Below are positions 1 to 9,331 of a DNA stretch of 64,000 bases, one piece after another. The notes beneath the pieces are model-generated. The model was not told where the DNA came from. It did not search any database and saw only the letters and a list, made by a program, of their open reading frames with translations. Location: positions 124,001 through 188,000 of the forward strand of contig NZ_LWBP01000243.1 in assembly GCF_002078015.1 (NCBI RefSeq), written 5' to 3'. Within the stretch, counting starts at the first letter, position 1, and every line of letters begins with the position of its first letter. This DNA comes from Niastella populi. GTDB taxonomy: Bacteria > Bacteroidota > Bacteroidia > Chitinophagales > Chitinophagaceae. A program made the translations under genes and the position numbers.

Positions 1-1
1 G

Positions 2-154
2 GCGGTTGTTGGGCTTGAGGTGCCGCATGCGCATTTACATTTGGTACCTATAAATGGCATCGATGATCTCAATTTTACCCGTGGCAAATTAAAACTGTCG
101 CCCGAACAACTGAAGTCAGCGCAGGAGAAGATAGTTAGGGAGTTGACGAGTTAG
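2..154 (+). CDS. HIT family protein, C-terminal end (partial)
   Basis: This is the last 50 codons of a gene cut by the left edge of the window. The visible peptide contains VPHAHLHLVP, which fits the HIT signature (His-x-His-x-His-x-x) of nucleotide-binding hydrolases and transferases that act on nucleoside phosphoramidates or dinucleoside polyphosphates. The tail after the motif is short and charged, as is usual for small HIT proteins of about 130 residues. The stop is TAG at 152-154. Substrate cannot be told from this fragment. Family assignment rests on the motif alone, but the motif is very characteristic. Confidence 0.8.
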   Translation, partial: AVVGLEVPHAHLHLVPINGIDDLNFTRGKLKLSPEQLKSAQEKIVRELTS

Positions 155-416
155 CATGTTGACAAGTTAACCGGGAGTTGAAAAGCTGATAAAGATGATA
201 GCGTTAACAGAGGAAAGGCAGGGAGGTTGACAGGTTGACAAGGAATGCGAGCTTCGCGGGCGGGTTTTGTTAGGTATCATGATGGCCGGCAAAATGTGAA
301 CCTCGCATTTGAACGACCCTTTCACGATTGCCGATTCACGCTTGCCAATTAATGCGCGGCTCGAGTTTGAACGACCCTTTCACGATTCACGTTTGCCCTT
401 TCACGATTCACGGCTT
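155..416. repeat. Intergenic dispersed repeats between HIT gene and ruvC
   Basis: The first half (about 155-240) is a run of degenerate GTTGACAAGTTAAC-like units. The second half holds pieces of the CGTGAAACG element family: the string TTTGAACGACCCTTTCACG starts at 308 and again at 366, and further TTTCACGATT copies follow. The repeat run reaches to the last codons of ruvC on the minus strand. No gene is visible here. Confidence 0.7.
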
Positions 417-983
417 CAACTTTATTCTGCCCGGATTTTTTGCAATAAAATCTTCCCAGCCCTTTAATTTTTTGCCTGCGCTTTTAAGCAGGGCGTTATC
501 CTGAAAGTGATGACAAACCGCCACTGCAAGGGCGTCAGAAGCATCGAGGTGCTTTAAATTCGTATTGTTCTGAATGCTCAAAATGCGTTGCAGCATTTGC
601 CACACCTGTTCTTTATCGGCATTACCGTTTCCGGTGATGGATTGTTTTACTTTCTTGGGCGAATATTCAACTACTTCCAGTCCGGCGCTCATGGCCGCAG
701 CAATGGCCACCCCCTGCGCCCGGCCCAGTTTAAGCATACTTTGTACGTTCTTGCCAAAAAAAGGCGCCTCGATGGCAAAGCTTGCGGGTTTGTATTGTGT
801 AATAAGGTCGCTTACTTTTTGATGAATAAGCTGCAGGCGTTCGTAGTTGTCTTTACGGGCGTTAAGCTTCAGCGTGCTCATCTCAAGCAGTTTTATTTTT
901 TGAGAAGAAACGCCAATGAGGCTATAGCCCATGAACAAGGTGCCGGGATCTATACCAAGAATTATTTTTAAAGGTGTTTGCAA
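408..983 (-). CDS. ruvC: Crossover junction endodeoxyribonuclease RuvC
   Basis: RuvC is the Holliday-junction resolvase that cuts four-way DNA junctions in recombination repair, working with RuvA and RuvB. The 191-residue protein has the RNase H-like fold signature: Asp12 in GIDPGT, Glu72 in AIEAPFF, and Asp147/Asp150 in HLDASDA, which are the expected acidic catalytic residues. Length is near the usual 160-190. ruvB is at 18.7 kb, so the two are not in one operon here. The 3' end runs into a dispersed repeat, so the last few residues may be shaped by it. The gene is divergent from the flippase-like gene starting near 1022. Confidence 0.95.
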   Translation of the reverse strand: MQTPLKIILGIDPGTLFMGYSLIGVSSQKIKLLEMSTLKLNARKDNYERLQLIHQKVSDLITQYKPASFAIEAPFFGKNVQSMLKLGRAQGVAIAAAMSAGLEVVEYSPKKVKQSITGNGNADKEQVWQMLQRILSIQNNTNLKHLDASDALAVAVCHHFQDNALLKSAGKKLKGWEDFIAKNPGRIKLKP

Positions 984-1021
984 GGAGCGTTGGGATTGGA
1001 TTACTTTGTGAACTTATTTTG

Positions 1022-2017
1022 GTGACAACAAACAAAAATATCAAAATTCTGCTCAACTATGTGATTGGTCCGCTGGTGTTTTGCCTGCTGGCCTGGTCAA
1101 TATACCGGCAATTGTTGCGGCAGAATAACTGGCAGGCTTCCCTGAAGCACGCCTGGGAGGCAATGATGGGGGCCGAAGCCTGGAAAATGGTGCTTGCCGT
1201 GGTGCTGATGTTTGCCAATTGGGGGCTTGAGGCCCGTAAATGGCAGGTGATAATAAAACGGGTACAGCATTTGTCATTCATTCAGTCATGTAAAGCCGTT
1301 TTTACGGGAACTACGCTGGCGTTTTTTACTCCCAACCGGATAGGGGAGTACATGGGACGAATATTATATCTTGATGAAGGCGCCCGAATAAAAGCAATTT
1401 CTCTTACTATTGTATGCAGTATGGGGCAGTTGCTCATTACATGGTGGGCAGGAATTGGCGGAATTTTATATTTAAAGGCCTATGGGAATACAGAATTGCT
1501 TCATACGTTTGCAGGGCTTTGGTTGAACCTAGTGCTGTATTTTGCTGTGGGAGCTGCCGTGGTTTTAACATTATTTTATTTTCGTTTGGCAGGCCTGGTA
1601 AGATGGATTGAAAAGATCCCTAAACTGCAAAAACCCGTTTCATATATACGGGTTTTAGATAATCTTAACGCAACCATCTTATTCCGGATATTGTCTTTAT
1701 CAATACTAAGGTACAGCGTATTTATAGGGCAGTATTTTCTGCTGTTTGATGTATTTGATGTGCATGTGACTGCCGCACAGGTTGCGGGTTCTGTAAGCGT
1801 TATTTTCCTGGTTTTATCGATAGTACCAACTATAGCTGTTATCACCGAATTGGGGGTGCGATGGAAGATCGGTATAGAAGTGGTACAACTTTTTGATAGC
1901 AATATTACCGGTATACTGGCAACGTCACTGGCCATCTGGATCATAAACCTGGTAATACCGGCATTGATAGGAAGTTTGCTAATTTTAGGTATAAAAGTAT
2001 TTAATAATAGAAAGTAG
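1022..2017 (+). CDS. Lysylphosphatidylglycerol synthase TM region / flippase-like membrane protein
   Basis: A polytopic inner-membrane protein of about 331 residues with roughly eight hydrophobic segments. The pattern, including FFTPNRIGEYMGR near residue 100, matches the UPF0104/YbhN-type family (lysylphosphatidylglycerol synthase transmembrane region), whose members move or modify lipids; the actual substrate is unknown. A GTG at 974 would make the gene overlap divergent ruvC; I chose GTG at 1022 (VTTNKNIK) because it removes the overlap and leaves a short cytoplasmic N-terminus before the first membrane helix. The following gene starts 50 bp after the stop on the same strand. Confidence 0.75.
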   Translation: MTTNKNIKILLNYVIGPLVFCLLAWSIYRQLLRQNNWQASLKHAWEAMMGAEAWKMVLAVVLMFANWGLEARKWQVIIKRVQHLSFIQSCKAVFTGTTLAFFTPNRIGEYMGRILYLDEGARIKAISLTIVCSMGQLLITWWAGIGGILYLKAYGNTELLHTFAGLWLNLVLYFAVGAAVVLTLFYFRLAGLVRWIEKIPKLQKPVSYIRVLDNLNATILFRILSLSILRYSVFIGQYFLLFDVFDVHVTAAQVAGSVSVIFLVLSIVPTIAVITELGVRWKIGIEVVQLFDSNITGILATSLAIWIINLVIPALIGSLLILGIKVFNNRK

Positions 2018-2067
2018 CATACCGGCATGGACATTAACCTTATTAATTGGAATTAAGACAGCGTTAC

Positions 2068-2862
2068 ATGAAAGTAAACCGACCACTCGCATTCCTTTTG
2101 TTTATAATTATAAGTTTTCCGTTGAGAGCTGGCGACGGCTTTTGCGATATACGTAATTCGGCTTTTTCGAACGGCGAGGTAATAACCCTGAAGGTATTTT
2201 ATACCGTGGTAGGGGCTTATTTCGGGGCCGGGGAAGCTACGTTTACCACCACACTTGAAAAAATGGCCGGTAAACCGGTTTATCATATCGTTGGGGATGG
2301 AAAAACGTATAGCTTTTACGATAAATTCTTCAAGGTCCGCGATAAATATGAAACGTATATAGATACGGCTACCCTGCAGCCCTACCGTTTTATTCGCAAT
2401 GTGTACGAGGGCGGCTATAAAAAGTTTGAGAACGTTACGTTCAACAAAGCCACCAATTCGGCGGTTACCAACCAGGGCGTGTATAAGGTGCCCGAATGTG
2501 TGCAGGATGTATTAAGTGCAGTGTATTATTCCCGCAATATTGATTTCAATAAGTATAAGGTAGGCGACAGGATCAGTTTCTCTATGTTCCTCGATAACGA
2601 GGTGTACGAAATGTACATCCGTTACCTGGGTAAAGAAACCATCAAAACGAAATACGGCAAGTTCAGGGCGGTGAAGTTTAAACCACTGCTCATTAAAGGA
2701 ACCATTTTTGAGGGAGGAGAAAAGATGACGGTTTGGGTGAGTGACGATAAGAACCATATTCCGATTCGGATCGAAAGCCCTATTTCGGTGGGCAGTGTGA
2801 AGATCGATATGATCAGCTACCGTAACCTGCGTTACCCGCTTACCTCGCTGGTTAGTTTGTAG
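2068..2862 (+). CDS. DUF3108 domain-containing exported protein
   Basis: The protein (264 residues) begins with a clear signal peptide (MKVNRPLAFLLFIIISFPLRA) and continues as a beta-rich domain of the DUF3108 type, with features such as FSNGEVITLKVFYTVVGAYFGAGE at the start and VWVSDDKNHIPIRIES near the end. DUF3108 proteins are predicted periplasmic or outer-membrane-associated proteins of unknown function. A TTG at 2047 is in frame, but ATG at 2068 places the signal peptide at the very N-terminus. A strong intrinsic terminator follows 39 bp after the stop. Confidence 0.8.
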   Translation: MKVNRPLAFLLFIIISFPLRAGDGFCDIRNSAFSNGEVITLKVFYTVVGAYFGAGEATFTTTLEKMAGKPVYHIVGDGKTYSFYDKFFKVRDKYETYIDTATLQPYRFIRNVYEGGYKKFENVTFNKATNSAVTNQGVYKVPECVQDVLSAVYYSRNIDFNKYKVGDRISFSMFLDNEVYEMYIRYLGKETIKTKYGKFRAVKFKPLLIKGTIFEGGEKMTVWVSDDKNHIPIRIESPISVGSVKIDMISYRNLRYPLTSLVSL

Positions 2863-2900
2863 GCTGGTTTTTATGAGGAATTAATTGATTTTCAATATAT

Positions 2901-2939
2901 AAAGGATGGTCATTCTCAATGAATGGCCATCCTTTTTTT
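2901..2939 (+). terminator. Rho-independent terminator after the DUF3108 gene
   Basis: AAGGATGGTCATTC pairs with GAATGGCCATCCTT (one G-U wobble) around a five-base loop, followed immediately by seven T residues. It ends the plus-strand transcript of the upstream pair of genes. Confidence 0.85.
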
Positions 2940-3096
2940 GGGGGCCGGTGGGCGTTATAGGCGGCGCTGCCTTTCACCGCGGGCCAGCTTTTTAGGTATT
3001 GGCAGGGCGTTCCGCGGAGGTATTTGGTGAAAGTGTTTGTGTGACAGTGATTTATGAAGGCGCACTTTTGGGCCGGCCGTCTTTTAACACGGTTGA

Positions 3097-3270
3097 TTAT
3101 TGGCCAGAACCAGTGGCGGGAGCACTTCGTACAGGCTCCCTTTCGGGCGCAGGCTGCTCCCATGACTGCAATTATTTGGCTGGAACCGGTTGGCGGCGGC
3201 GCTTTATGACGGCTCCCTTTCCGGCGAGCGTATGCGCGCATTAATTGGCTGGAACCCGGTTGCGGGCCGG
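3097..3270. repeat. Three copies of a ~70-bp degenerate direct repeat
   Basis: Units start at about 3097, 3172 and 3241 with the shared core TTA(T/A)TTGGC(C/T)(A/G)GAACC followed by a G-rich GTGGCGGG/GTTGCGGG segment; the first two also share GGCTCCCTTTC. Spacing is 75 and 69 bp. The copies are diverged, so this is an old duplication. Confidence 0.6.
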
Positions 3271-3479
3271 AAAGATCACAGTTATTAAATCTCGAAAAAC
3301 GGCACTTTTTTGATTGAAAGCGGGAATTCAGGTTTGATCAAAACCGCCGCCCGCATTGTCGCCGGTATATAATATACAGAAGATATTATCGCAGTTGGGA
3401 ATTGCCGGCACACCCAATAGAAACGCAGTAAAATGAAAATTTGAAACCAGGGAACAAAATCGTGTAATAAGTACAATTG

Positions 3480-4330
3480 TCAAATTCGGGAAATGCGATT
3501 TTCAGTCAACGGATCGGCTCCGGTGGAAACTGATAAAACGCCGGTCAACGCGTTGCCCGATTTTTAAAAAGCGCGATTTTCTTCAATTGTGGACTTAGCA
3601 TTCTTCGAAACTGCAAATAGGTGAAAATGATCTAAATCGACAGAAGCCGATTGCGATGATCTACAGATCTGTTTCGGCGATGCCTCACCAATCTGCCAAT
3701 CGAAAAAATCCATTCCGATCAACGCGCGATGGCCAATTGTCAAAAAACGATATTTTCATCAGTCGCGAATGTAGAAATTGTCAAAAACGCAAATTGGTCA
3801 AATTTGACAAAAAGTGATTTTTGACGATCACAGATCGGCTCGCCGCTGAGCCGTTTCCTGCATATAGACTCACAACCGCTCCGTCGAGAAAATTGATCAG
3901 CTCAAATTAACGCAGACCTCTTATTTTCAAAAAGCGATATTTTCATCAATCGCGAACATAAAAATCTTCAAAACCGCTAATTGATCAAAAAGGTCAAAAT
4001 CGACAGAAATTGATTTCAATGATCACGCCCGGTCGGTTTGCCGCCGATCCGCCAATCAAAATTGATCAGCTCAAATCAACGCAGACCTCTGTTCTTAAAA
4101 AAACCGATTTTAACTAATCGCGAACACAGAAATTGTCACAACAGCAAATTGATCAAAATTGACAAAAAGTGAATTCTGACGATCAACAGATCAGTCAGCC
4201 GTTCGAAATGATGAATTCAAATCGACACTGAGATCGATTTTTAAAAATTGCGAATTTCGACAAACACGAACGTCAAAATCTTCAGGAACCGGGAAATTCA
4301 TTTTTCATCAAAAAATGCAAAACCGGTGTC
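3480..4330. repeat. Block of degenerate long tandem repeats
   Basis: Successive units carry the same order of words: a GCGATTTT/CGATATTTTCATCA word, then CGCGAAC, then AAATTGTCAAAA, then TTGATCAAAATTGACAAAAA, then GATCA...GATCGG. The first word recurs at about 3575, 3749, 3936 and 4106; the string AATTGATCAGCTCAAAT starts at 3891 and 4060, exactly 169 bp apart. Unit length therefore varies between about 145 and 187 bp. No continuous reading frame runs through the units. Confidence 0.75.
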
Positions 4331-5694
4331 GAAAATCTAAATCTCCCGACAAATTACGGCAAAATAATATGTAAAAATTAATCAATGCAATTTTTGGTGG
4401 TCCAAATCGCTGATTCGGTAAACGACAAAAGCGCATAAAACGCAAAAAGCGAAAGATGGTATTTCTACTAATGGCAGGAAAAATTGAAGGTTTTTGTCTT
4501 TTTAGACACTAACGCTAACCATTATGTACAACCTGATTATTTAAGTGTGGGCAAGCTTATTATGCGCCAGGTAACGCGATTGATTTTCAGTAAAAAAGCC
4601 ATATACGAAAATGTCGTTTTATGCCGCTTTTTACTTTTTTGTTTTTTTTAAAGATTGAAGGGTTGGCGGTTATCGTTCAGTCACATTGTACACATTGATC
4701 AAAGCAAGGGAGCGGAGTAATATGAAAGTGAAAATATGATTTATACCGCAAAATGCAGGCCAGAAGCTTATTTACAGCGATAAATATTTTAATCATCAAT
4801 CAGCGCTAAAAGTATTTGAAATGAAGACTAAAGGATCGAAAAAATTTAAATGTACCGGTCGTAGGGTGTTTGTATTTTAAATAATGGATTAACGTTATTA
4901 AAATTAATAACGGTGGTTCGTTAACGTTGTAACCATTTTTATAATAAAAAAAGCAATCGTTTATCGGGTTCGAATAAAAATAAATGTAATGCGCAATCGA
5001 AAATATAATATTTCAATTTGGATGGGAAGTAAAATAAATTTTGAAATAAAATCAATAATAAAATTACAAAAACACAAAATTGAAAATTATCAAATTCAAT
5101 CCCTGATTTGCGCTCAAATTGAATGAAACGTGCAGGGGAAAATTTTCATTAATACACACATGGATCCGCCGGCTGGCGGACTCAATAAATATTTGCAATG
5201 AAAAATGGTAACTGTGTAGCAGAAACGACTGCAAATACCGGCAAACAAACGCAGGAACCAGCCCTGAAAAAAAGTGGGAATAACCCGAGGTATGTGTCTC
5301 GTCACCATTGTTGAGCGGTTGTCACTTCATTTTACTCAAACCGTCAAATAAAACGGTAGTTCCGGGGTAAAATTACCATTCGTCACACCGTTGTCCTTAG
5401 TTCATCGCACCATGCCCGTCAGTTCGTCACTTCAATATGCATACTCCCGGGGAAAAAATGCAGTTCGTAACGGCCATTTCCGAAGACCGTAACATGTTTT
5501 GGAGGAGGCCGTCACATTTATGAAAGCATGCGTGCCGTTCAAACATACATTTGTGCTATCACTCACTGATGAACGGGAAAACGCTTTTAGCTTCGGGTAT
5601 AAGCGTACTGAGAAACCTGCTCCCCGTCAGCGATTGATGAAATGGTTCTTTGACAGGTTGATTTATTTTTGTTAATGCAGGCGCGGGTGAATAG

Positions 5695-5820
5695 ATGCAT
5701 GAACAACAACAGTGTAAGTACGTTTACACCGTGATGGGAATATATGATCTGAAGCTAGATACCGGTACATGGGCTTTATCAGCTTTCACATACGAAAGCC
5801 ATGGTCATTGTATCGGGTAA
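5695..5820 (+). CDS. Possible small protein (41 residues) just before a terminator
   Basis: An ATG-initiated frame of 41 codons starts MHEQQQCKYVYTVMGIYDLK and ends in GHCIG. I do not recognise it. Support comes from context: the stop codon is followed after six bases by a strong intrinsic terminator on the same strand, and no other plus-strand gene is near to need that terminator. A TATTTTTG box matching the Bacteroidota -7 pattern TAnnTTTG lies at 5664-5671, though I see no well-spaced -33 TTTG. The alternative is a non-coding RNA ending at the same terminator. Confidence 0.35.
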   Translation: MHEQQQCKYVYTVMGIYDLKLDTGTWALSAFTYESHGHCIG

Positions 5821-5826
5821 TTGGTT

Positions 5827-5857
5827 GCAGGCCCGGGTTGTAACGGGCCTGCTCTTT
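5827..5857 (+). terminator. Rho-independent terminator
   Basis: A perfect nine-base stem GCAGGCCCG/CGGGCCTGC with an eight-base loop, followed by TCTTT. The T-rich side is on the plus strand, so it ends a plus-strand transcript, presumably the small unit ending at 5820. Confidence 0.75.
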
Positions 5858-5893
5858 ACCTTACAATGTATATAACTTAGAACCTGTAATCGT

Positions 5894-6733
5894 TTACAGT
5901 TCTTCAAGTTTGAACAGATCCTTATGCCGTACGCCGCGTTCAGTTAATTGCAGTGAGCAGCATTCATGCACCGGGTCATGTTCAAAAAATAAAATGTAGT
6001 TGTTCTCCACCGCTTCTGTAAGGAATTGCTTCTTTTCGAGCAGTGTTGTAAGCGGGAACATATCATACGCCATTACGTAAGGAATAGGCAGGTGAGCTAC
6101 AGCAGGCAACAGGTCAGCCGCAAATACAACGGTGTGCCCCTTATAACTGATCTGCGGTAACATCATCGCTTCTGTATGGCCATAGGCAAACCGCACTTTC
6201 ATGGTATCGCTGAAATCAATACCATCGGTGGGCTCAACAAATTTTAGTTGCCCGCTTTCCTGTATAGGTAAAATATTCTCTTTTAAGAAGGATGCTTTCT
6301 CGCGGTCATTTGGCACCGTTGCGGCTTCCCAATGACGTAAGTTGCTCCAGTAAGTAGCATTTTTAAATGCGGGCAACAATTTGTCGCCCGAACGGGTAAT
6401 ACTGCCGCCGCAATGATCGAAATGCAAATGGGTAAGAAAAACATCGGTGATATCATCGGGCTGAAAACCGTATTTCGCCAGGGATTTGTTGAGTGAATCA
6501 TCGCCATTGAGATAGTAATGGCTCATGAATTTGGCATCCTGTTTATCGCCCATACCGTTATCGATCAGGATCAGCCTGTCTGCTTCCTGTATAAGCATAC
6601 TGCGCATAGCCCAGTTGCAAAGATTATTTTCATCGGCAGGGTTCAGCTTGTTCCAGATCGACTTGGGCACTACGCCAAACATAGCGCCGCCATCGAGTTT
6701 GAAATAGCCTGTATTTATTGAATAGAGCTTCAT
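5894..6733 (-). CDS. MBL fold metallo-hydrolase (lactonase-like)
   Basis: A 279-residue metallo-beta-lactamase-fold hydrolase. THLHFDHCGG at residues 101-110 gives the HxHxDH metal site (His102, His104, Asp106, His107); AYGHTEAM and AADLLP further on supply the later His and Asp ligands, and FEHDP a C-terminal His. The length and DNGMGD segment resemble the N-acyl-homoserine-lactonase-like branch of the superfamily, but substrate cannot be deduced. Cytoplasmic, no signal peptide. It is transcribed alone, convergent with the small unit at 5695-5820 and separated by about 190 bp from the next minus-strand gene. Confidence 0.8.
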   Translation of the reverse strand: MKLYSINTGYFKLDGGAMFGVVPKSIWNKLNPADENNLCNWAMRSMLIQEADRLILIDNGMGDKQDAKFMSHYYLNGDDSLNKSLAKYGFQPDDITDVFLTHLHFDHCGGSITRSGDKLLPAFKNATYWSNLRHWEAATVPNDREKASFLKENILPIQESGQLKFVEPTDGIDFSDTMKVRFAYGHTEAMMLPQISYKGHTVVFAADLLPAVAHLPIPYVMAYDMFPLTTLLEKKQFLTEAVENNYILFFEHDPVHECCSLQLTERGVRHKDLFKLEEL

Positions 6734-6921
6734 TTTGTTAATTGTTGTTTGAGTGTTGAATGTTCAGTTTGTGGTTTATGGTTATTCTTGTTGAGAGCCA
6801 CTAAATCGTTTGCAAAAATACTACCATTTTTTTTCAGGTCTTTGAGGCCTGTATTTTAAACCTGCTGTTATGTGAATAGGCGTTTTGCAATTCCAAACTG
6901 TATTTGCCAATTGCCTTTTGT

Positions 6922-8277
6922 CTATTGCCTATTGGCCTTATTCAACGCTCTCATGGTCATGCCCAGCCATACAAAACCCAGCATAAAGAACACGATCAGT
7001 GCAAGCACTGAATTGCGCATGCCGCCAAAATGAATGGTTTGCTCTTCTATATAAGCAAAAGTGAACATGCCTATTACCAGCGCTATCTTCTCCGTAACAT
7101 CATAAAAGCTGAAGAACGAAGCGGTGTCTTTTGTTTCGGGCATCAGGTTACTGTAGGTTGACCGGCTTAGCGACTGAAGACCGCCCATTACGAGGCCAAC
7201 GATTCCCCCCAGTATATAAAACTGAATATCGGTATAGGTGAAATAAGCGCCAACGCAGGCAGCTATCCAAACCAATACCACCACCATCAGGGTTTTAATA
7301 TTGCCAAACCGCTCGGAAGCGCGCGAAATAAAAATAGCGCCGGGAATGGCCACCAACTGAATGATCATGATGGTGATTATTAATTTTGCCGTGGGCAGGT
7401 GTAATTCTTTCGCCCCAAATTGTGTGGCTGCCAGGAAAACAGTTTGTATACCTGCACTATACCAGAAGAACGATACCAGGAATAATTTAAGCACCCGCAT
7501 ATGTTTCAGTTGCATCCACACTTTCTTTAGCTCCAGAAAGCCGTTGCTGAAGACGTTCTTCCGTTCGTGTCTTTCTTTAACGGTGCTGATGGGCAGATTG
7601 CGGAAAGGGATCTGCGCAAAACCGATCCACCACAAGGCAACCAATACGAACGAAACACGAGCCGGCATATAATCTCTTTCATAAGGCGTATCGAAACCAA
7701 ATGCCCCGGGCAAAAAGACAACGATAAAACATAAGATCTGCAGAATTACGCTGCCTATATACCCCCAGGTATAACCGCGCGCGCTGATGCGGTCGCGCAG
7801 GCGGTGCGGTACCAGATCGGGTAAGAAAGAGTTATAAAATACAAGACTTGCCCAAAAACCTATGCACGAGAGCACCATGCAAAAGATACCGATGTTGAGG
7901 CTCGTGTTTGAAAGAGCGATCCTGCCATCGGCCAGTTGTTGCGGGGCAAAGAAGTATAGCAGCGAACAAAAGATGGCCCCCATGGTACAAAAAAAGCGCA
8001 TGAAGTTGCGCTTGTTACCACGATAGTCGGCGATAGATGTAAGGATGGGTGAAATAAATGCCACCACAATAAAGGCGGCGCCCAGCGCGTAATTGTACAG
8101 CGCGGTGTTTACGAATTTTCTGCCCAGAAATTCAACTTCATTATCGGGCGTTTGGCCCCTGGTGATGGCCTCGAAATAAGCCGGGAAAATGGTAGAGGTT
8201 ATTACCAGGTTGTATGCTGAGTTGGCCCAGTCGTACATACACCAGGAGTTGATCACTTTTCGGGGTGCTATTTGCAT
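6922..8277 (-). CDS. MFS transporter, UMF1/Atg22 family
   Basis: A 451-residue membrane protein with about twelve hydrophobic helices. The N-terminal segment (VINSWCMYDWANSAYNLVITST) and the LSRSTYSNLMPETKDTASFFSFYDV segment are typical of the UMF1 branch of the major facilitator superfamily, related to the vacuolar effluxer Atg22. Bacterial members are presumed to export small molecules, possibly amino acids, but no substrate is established for this type. It follows uppP on the minus strand, separated by a 115-bp dispersed repeat element, so it may have its own promoter. Confidence 0.85.
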   Translation of the reverse strand: MQIAPRKVINSWCMYDWANSAYNLVITSTIFPAYFEAITRGQTPDNEVEFLGRKFVNTALYNYALGAAFIVVAFISPILTSIADYRGNKRNFMRFFCTMGAIFCSLLYFFAPQQLADGRIALSNTSLNIGIFCMVLSCIGFWASLVFYNSFLPDLVPHRLRDRISARGYTWGYIGSVILQILCFIVVFLPGAFGFDTPYERDYMPARVSFVLVALWWIGFAQIPFRNLPISTVKERHERKNVFSNGFLELKKVWMQLKHMRVLKLFLVSFFWYSAGIQTVFLAATQFGAKELHLPTAKLIITIMIIQLVAIPGAIFISRASERFGNIKTLMVVVLVWIAACVGAYFTYTDIQFYILGGIVGLVMGGLQSLSRSTYSNLMPETKDTASFFSFYDVTEKIALVIGMFTFAYIEEQTIHFGGMRNSVLALIVFFMLGFVWLGMTMRALNKANRQ

Positions 8278-8330
8278 AAGGATAGCTTTGGAAGGTTAGG
8301 GGGAGGTTTGAGCAATCGGCAATTGACAAT

Positions 8331-8443
8331 CGTGAAACGGCAAACTTCAGCGCGGCCTTCTTCGGCAATCGGCTCGAATTTCGGGCGGTGCGAGGTCGTA
8401 AATAGATCACAAATTTCGCGAGCGAGCCCTTTCACGTTTCACG
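8331..8443. repeat. ~115-bp dispersed element with CGTGAAACG ends, copy A
   Basis: The 113-bp segment starts CGTGAAACGG and ends CGTTTCACG, which are inverted repeats of each other. Between them it shares, in the same order as copies at 19854 and 43232, the words GCGCGGCC, TTCGGCAATCGGCTCGAATT, TTCGGGCGG and TTTCGCGAGC. It sits between uppP and the MFS gene and encodes nothing visible. Confidence 0.75.
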
Positions 8444-8446
8444 ACA

Positions 8447-9241
8447 TTATCCAATAACCTTAAAATAGAACAGGATCAGCAACACCAGTCCTACAATTAT
8501 TCTATACCAGCCAAATAACCTGAAACCGTATTTCTGCAAAAATCCAATAAAGAATTTGATCGCCAGCAGGGCAACAACAAAGGCAATACCACAACCCAGC
8601 AGCAGGGTGCTCATGTTATCGGTATTCAGCACTTCGGGTTGTTCCTGGTACATATCCCACAAGCTCTTAACGGTAGCAGCCAGCATAGTAGGCACCGCCA
8701 GAAAAAATGAGAATTCTGCTGCCAGCCTGCGGCTTAAATTCTGTTGCATACCGCCGATGATAGTGGCTGCGCTTCTGCTTAAGCCAGGGAACAACACAGA
8801 AAGTACCTGGTAGCAGCCAACAATAAACGCTTTTTTATTGGTGATATCTTCTTCTTTATCGGTAGCCGGCTTTTGAAACCATTTATCAACAAACAGCAAT
8901 ACCACACCGCCCAGCAACAAGATCAGGGCAATGATCATGGGCTTTTCAAGCATTTCGTCGATATGGCTTTTGAATGCCGCACCGAAGGCTAGTGACGGAA
9001 TTACAGCAATAACAAGTTTTATGTAAAAGGAGATCTTTTTAAAGTCGAAGAATTTGCGCCAGTACAATACCACTACCGATAAAATGGCGCCAAGCTGTAT
9101 CACGATCTCAAACAACTTCGAAAAATCGCCATGAACACCCATGATGGCCGATGCAATGGCCATGTGGCCGGTAGAAGAAATGGGTAAAAATTCAGTTAAA
9201 CCTTCAATGATAGCAATAATAATAGCGTGAAGCGTGCTCAT
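8447..9241 (-). CDS. uppP: Undecaprenyl-diphosphate phosphatase UppP (BacA)
   Basis: UppP dephosphorylates undecaprenyl pyrophosphate to recycle the lipid carrier used for peptidoglycan and other cell-envelope polymers. The 264-residue polytopic protein shows both family signatures: EGLTEFLPISSTGH at residues 13-26 and FPGLSRSAATIIGG near residue 155, which carry the Glu, Ser and Arg residues of the active site. Length is as expected. It lies downstream of ftsX and the DUF3098 gene on the same strand, a neighbourhood common in Bacteroidota. Confidence 0.95.
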   Translation of the reverse strand: MSTLHAIIIAIIEGLTEFLPISSTGHMAIASAIMGVHGDFSKLFEIVIQLGAILSVVVLYWRKFFDFKKISFYIKLVIAVIPSLAFGAAFKSHIDEMLEKPMIIALILLLGGVVLLFVDKWFQKPATDKEEDITNKKAFIVGCYQVLSVLFPGLSRSAATIIGGMQQNLSRRLAAEFSFFLAVPTMLAATVKSLWDMYQEQPEVLNTDNMSTLLLGCGIAFVVALLAIKFFIGFLQKYGFRLFGWYRIIVGLVLLILFYFKVIG

Positions 9242-9331
9242 TAGTGTTATGTTGAACAGTTGATCTATAAAATAAATAAAGCGATACTTTCAACGAGCAT
9301 CGCCTTAATAATATATAAACTTATTAATTTT

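Larger units (their letters stand above)
2940..5694. other. Long stretch without recognisable genes
   Basis: About 2.8 kb in which I find no convincing coding region on either strand. The left part is GC-rich with three copies of a ~70-bp degenerate repeat; the middle is a block of 145-187-bp degenerate tandem repeats rich in GATCA and TCAAAA; the right part to about 5.1 kb is very AT-rich and then returns to ordinary composition. Short open frames here (for example 2999-3244 on plus, 3285-3476 and 5114-5308 on minus) show no domain, signal peptide or plausible codon use. It may be decayed sequence, a non-coding RNA locus, or a structural region. Confidence 0.6.

Noticed and set aside
588-971. 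127-residue plus-strand frame opposite ruvC
   Set aside because: It is the antisense shadow of ruvC, has no family features, and ruvC on the other strand has all catalytic residues.
2999-3244. 81-residue frame in the gene-free stretch
   Set aside because: It runs through the degenerate 70-bp repeats, has Gly/Arg/Ser-biased composition and no recognisable signal or domain.
3480-4330. CRISPR-like array
   Set aside because: The repeat units are 145-187 bp, diverged and of varying spacing; there are no short constant repeats with unique spacers and no cas genes nearby.
5114-5308. 64-residue minus-strand frame in the gene-free stretch
   Set aside because: Phe/Cys-rich random-looking composition, no start context, in AT-rich non-coding DNA.
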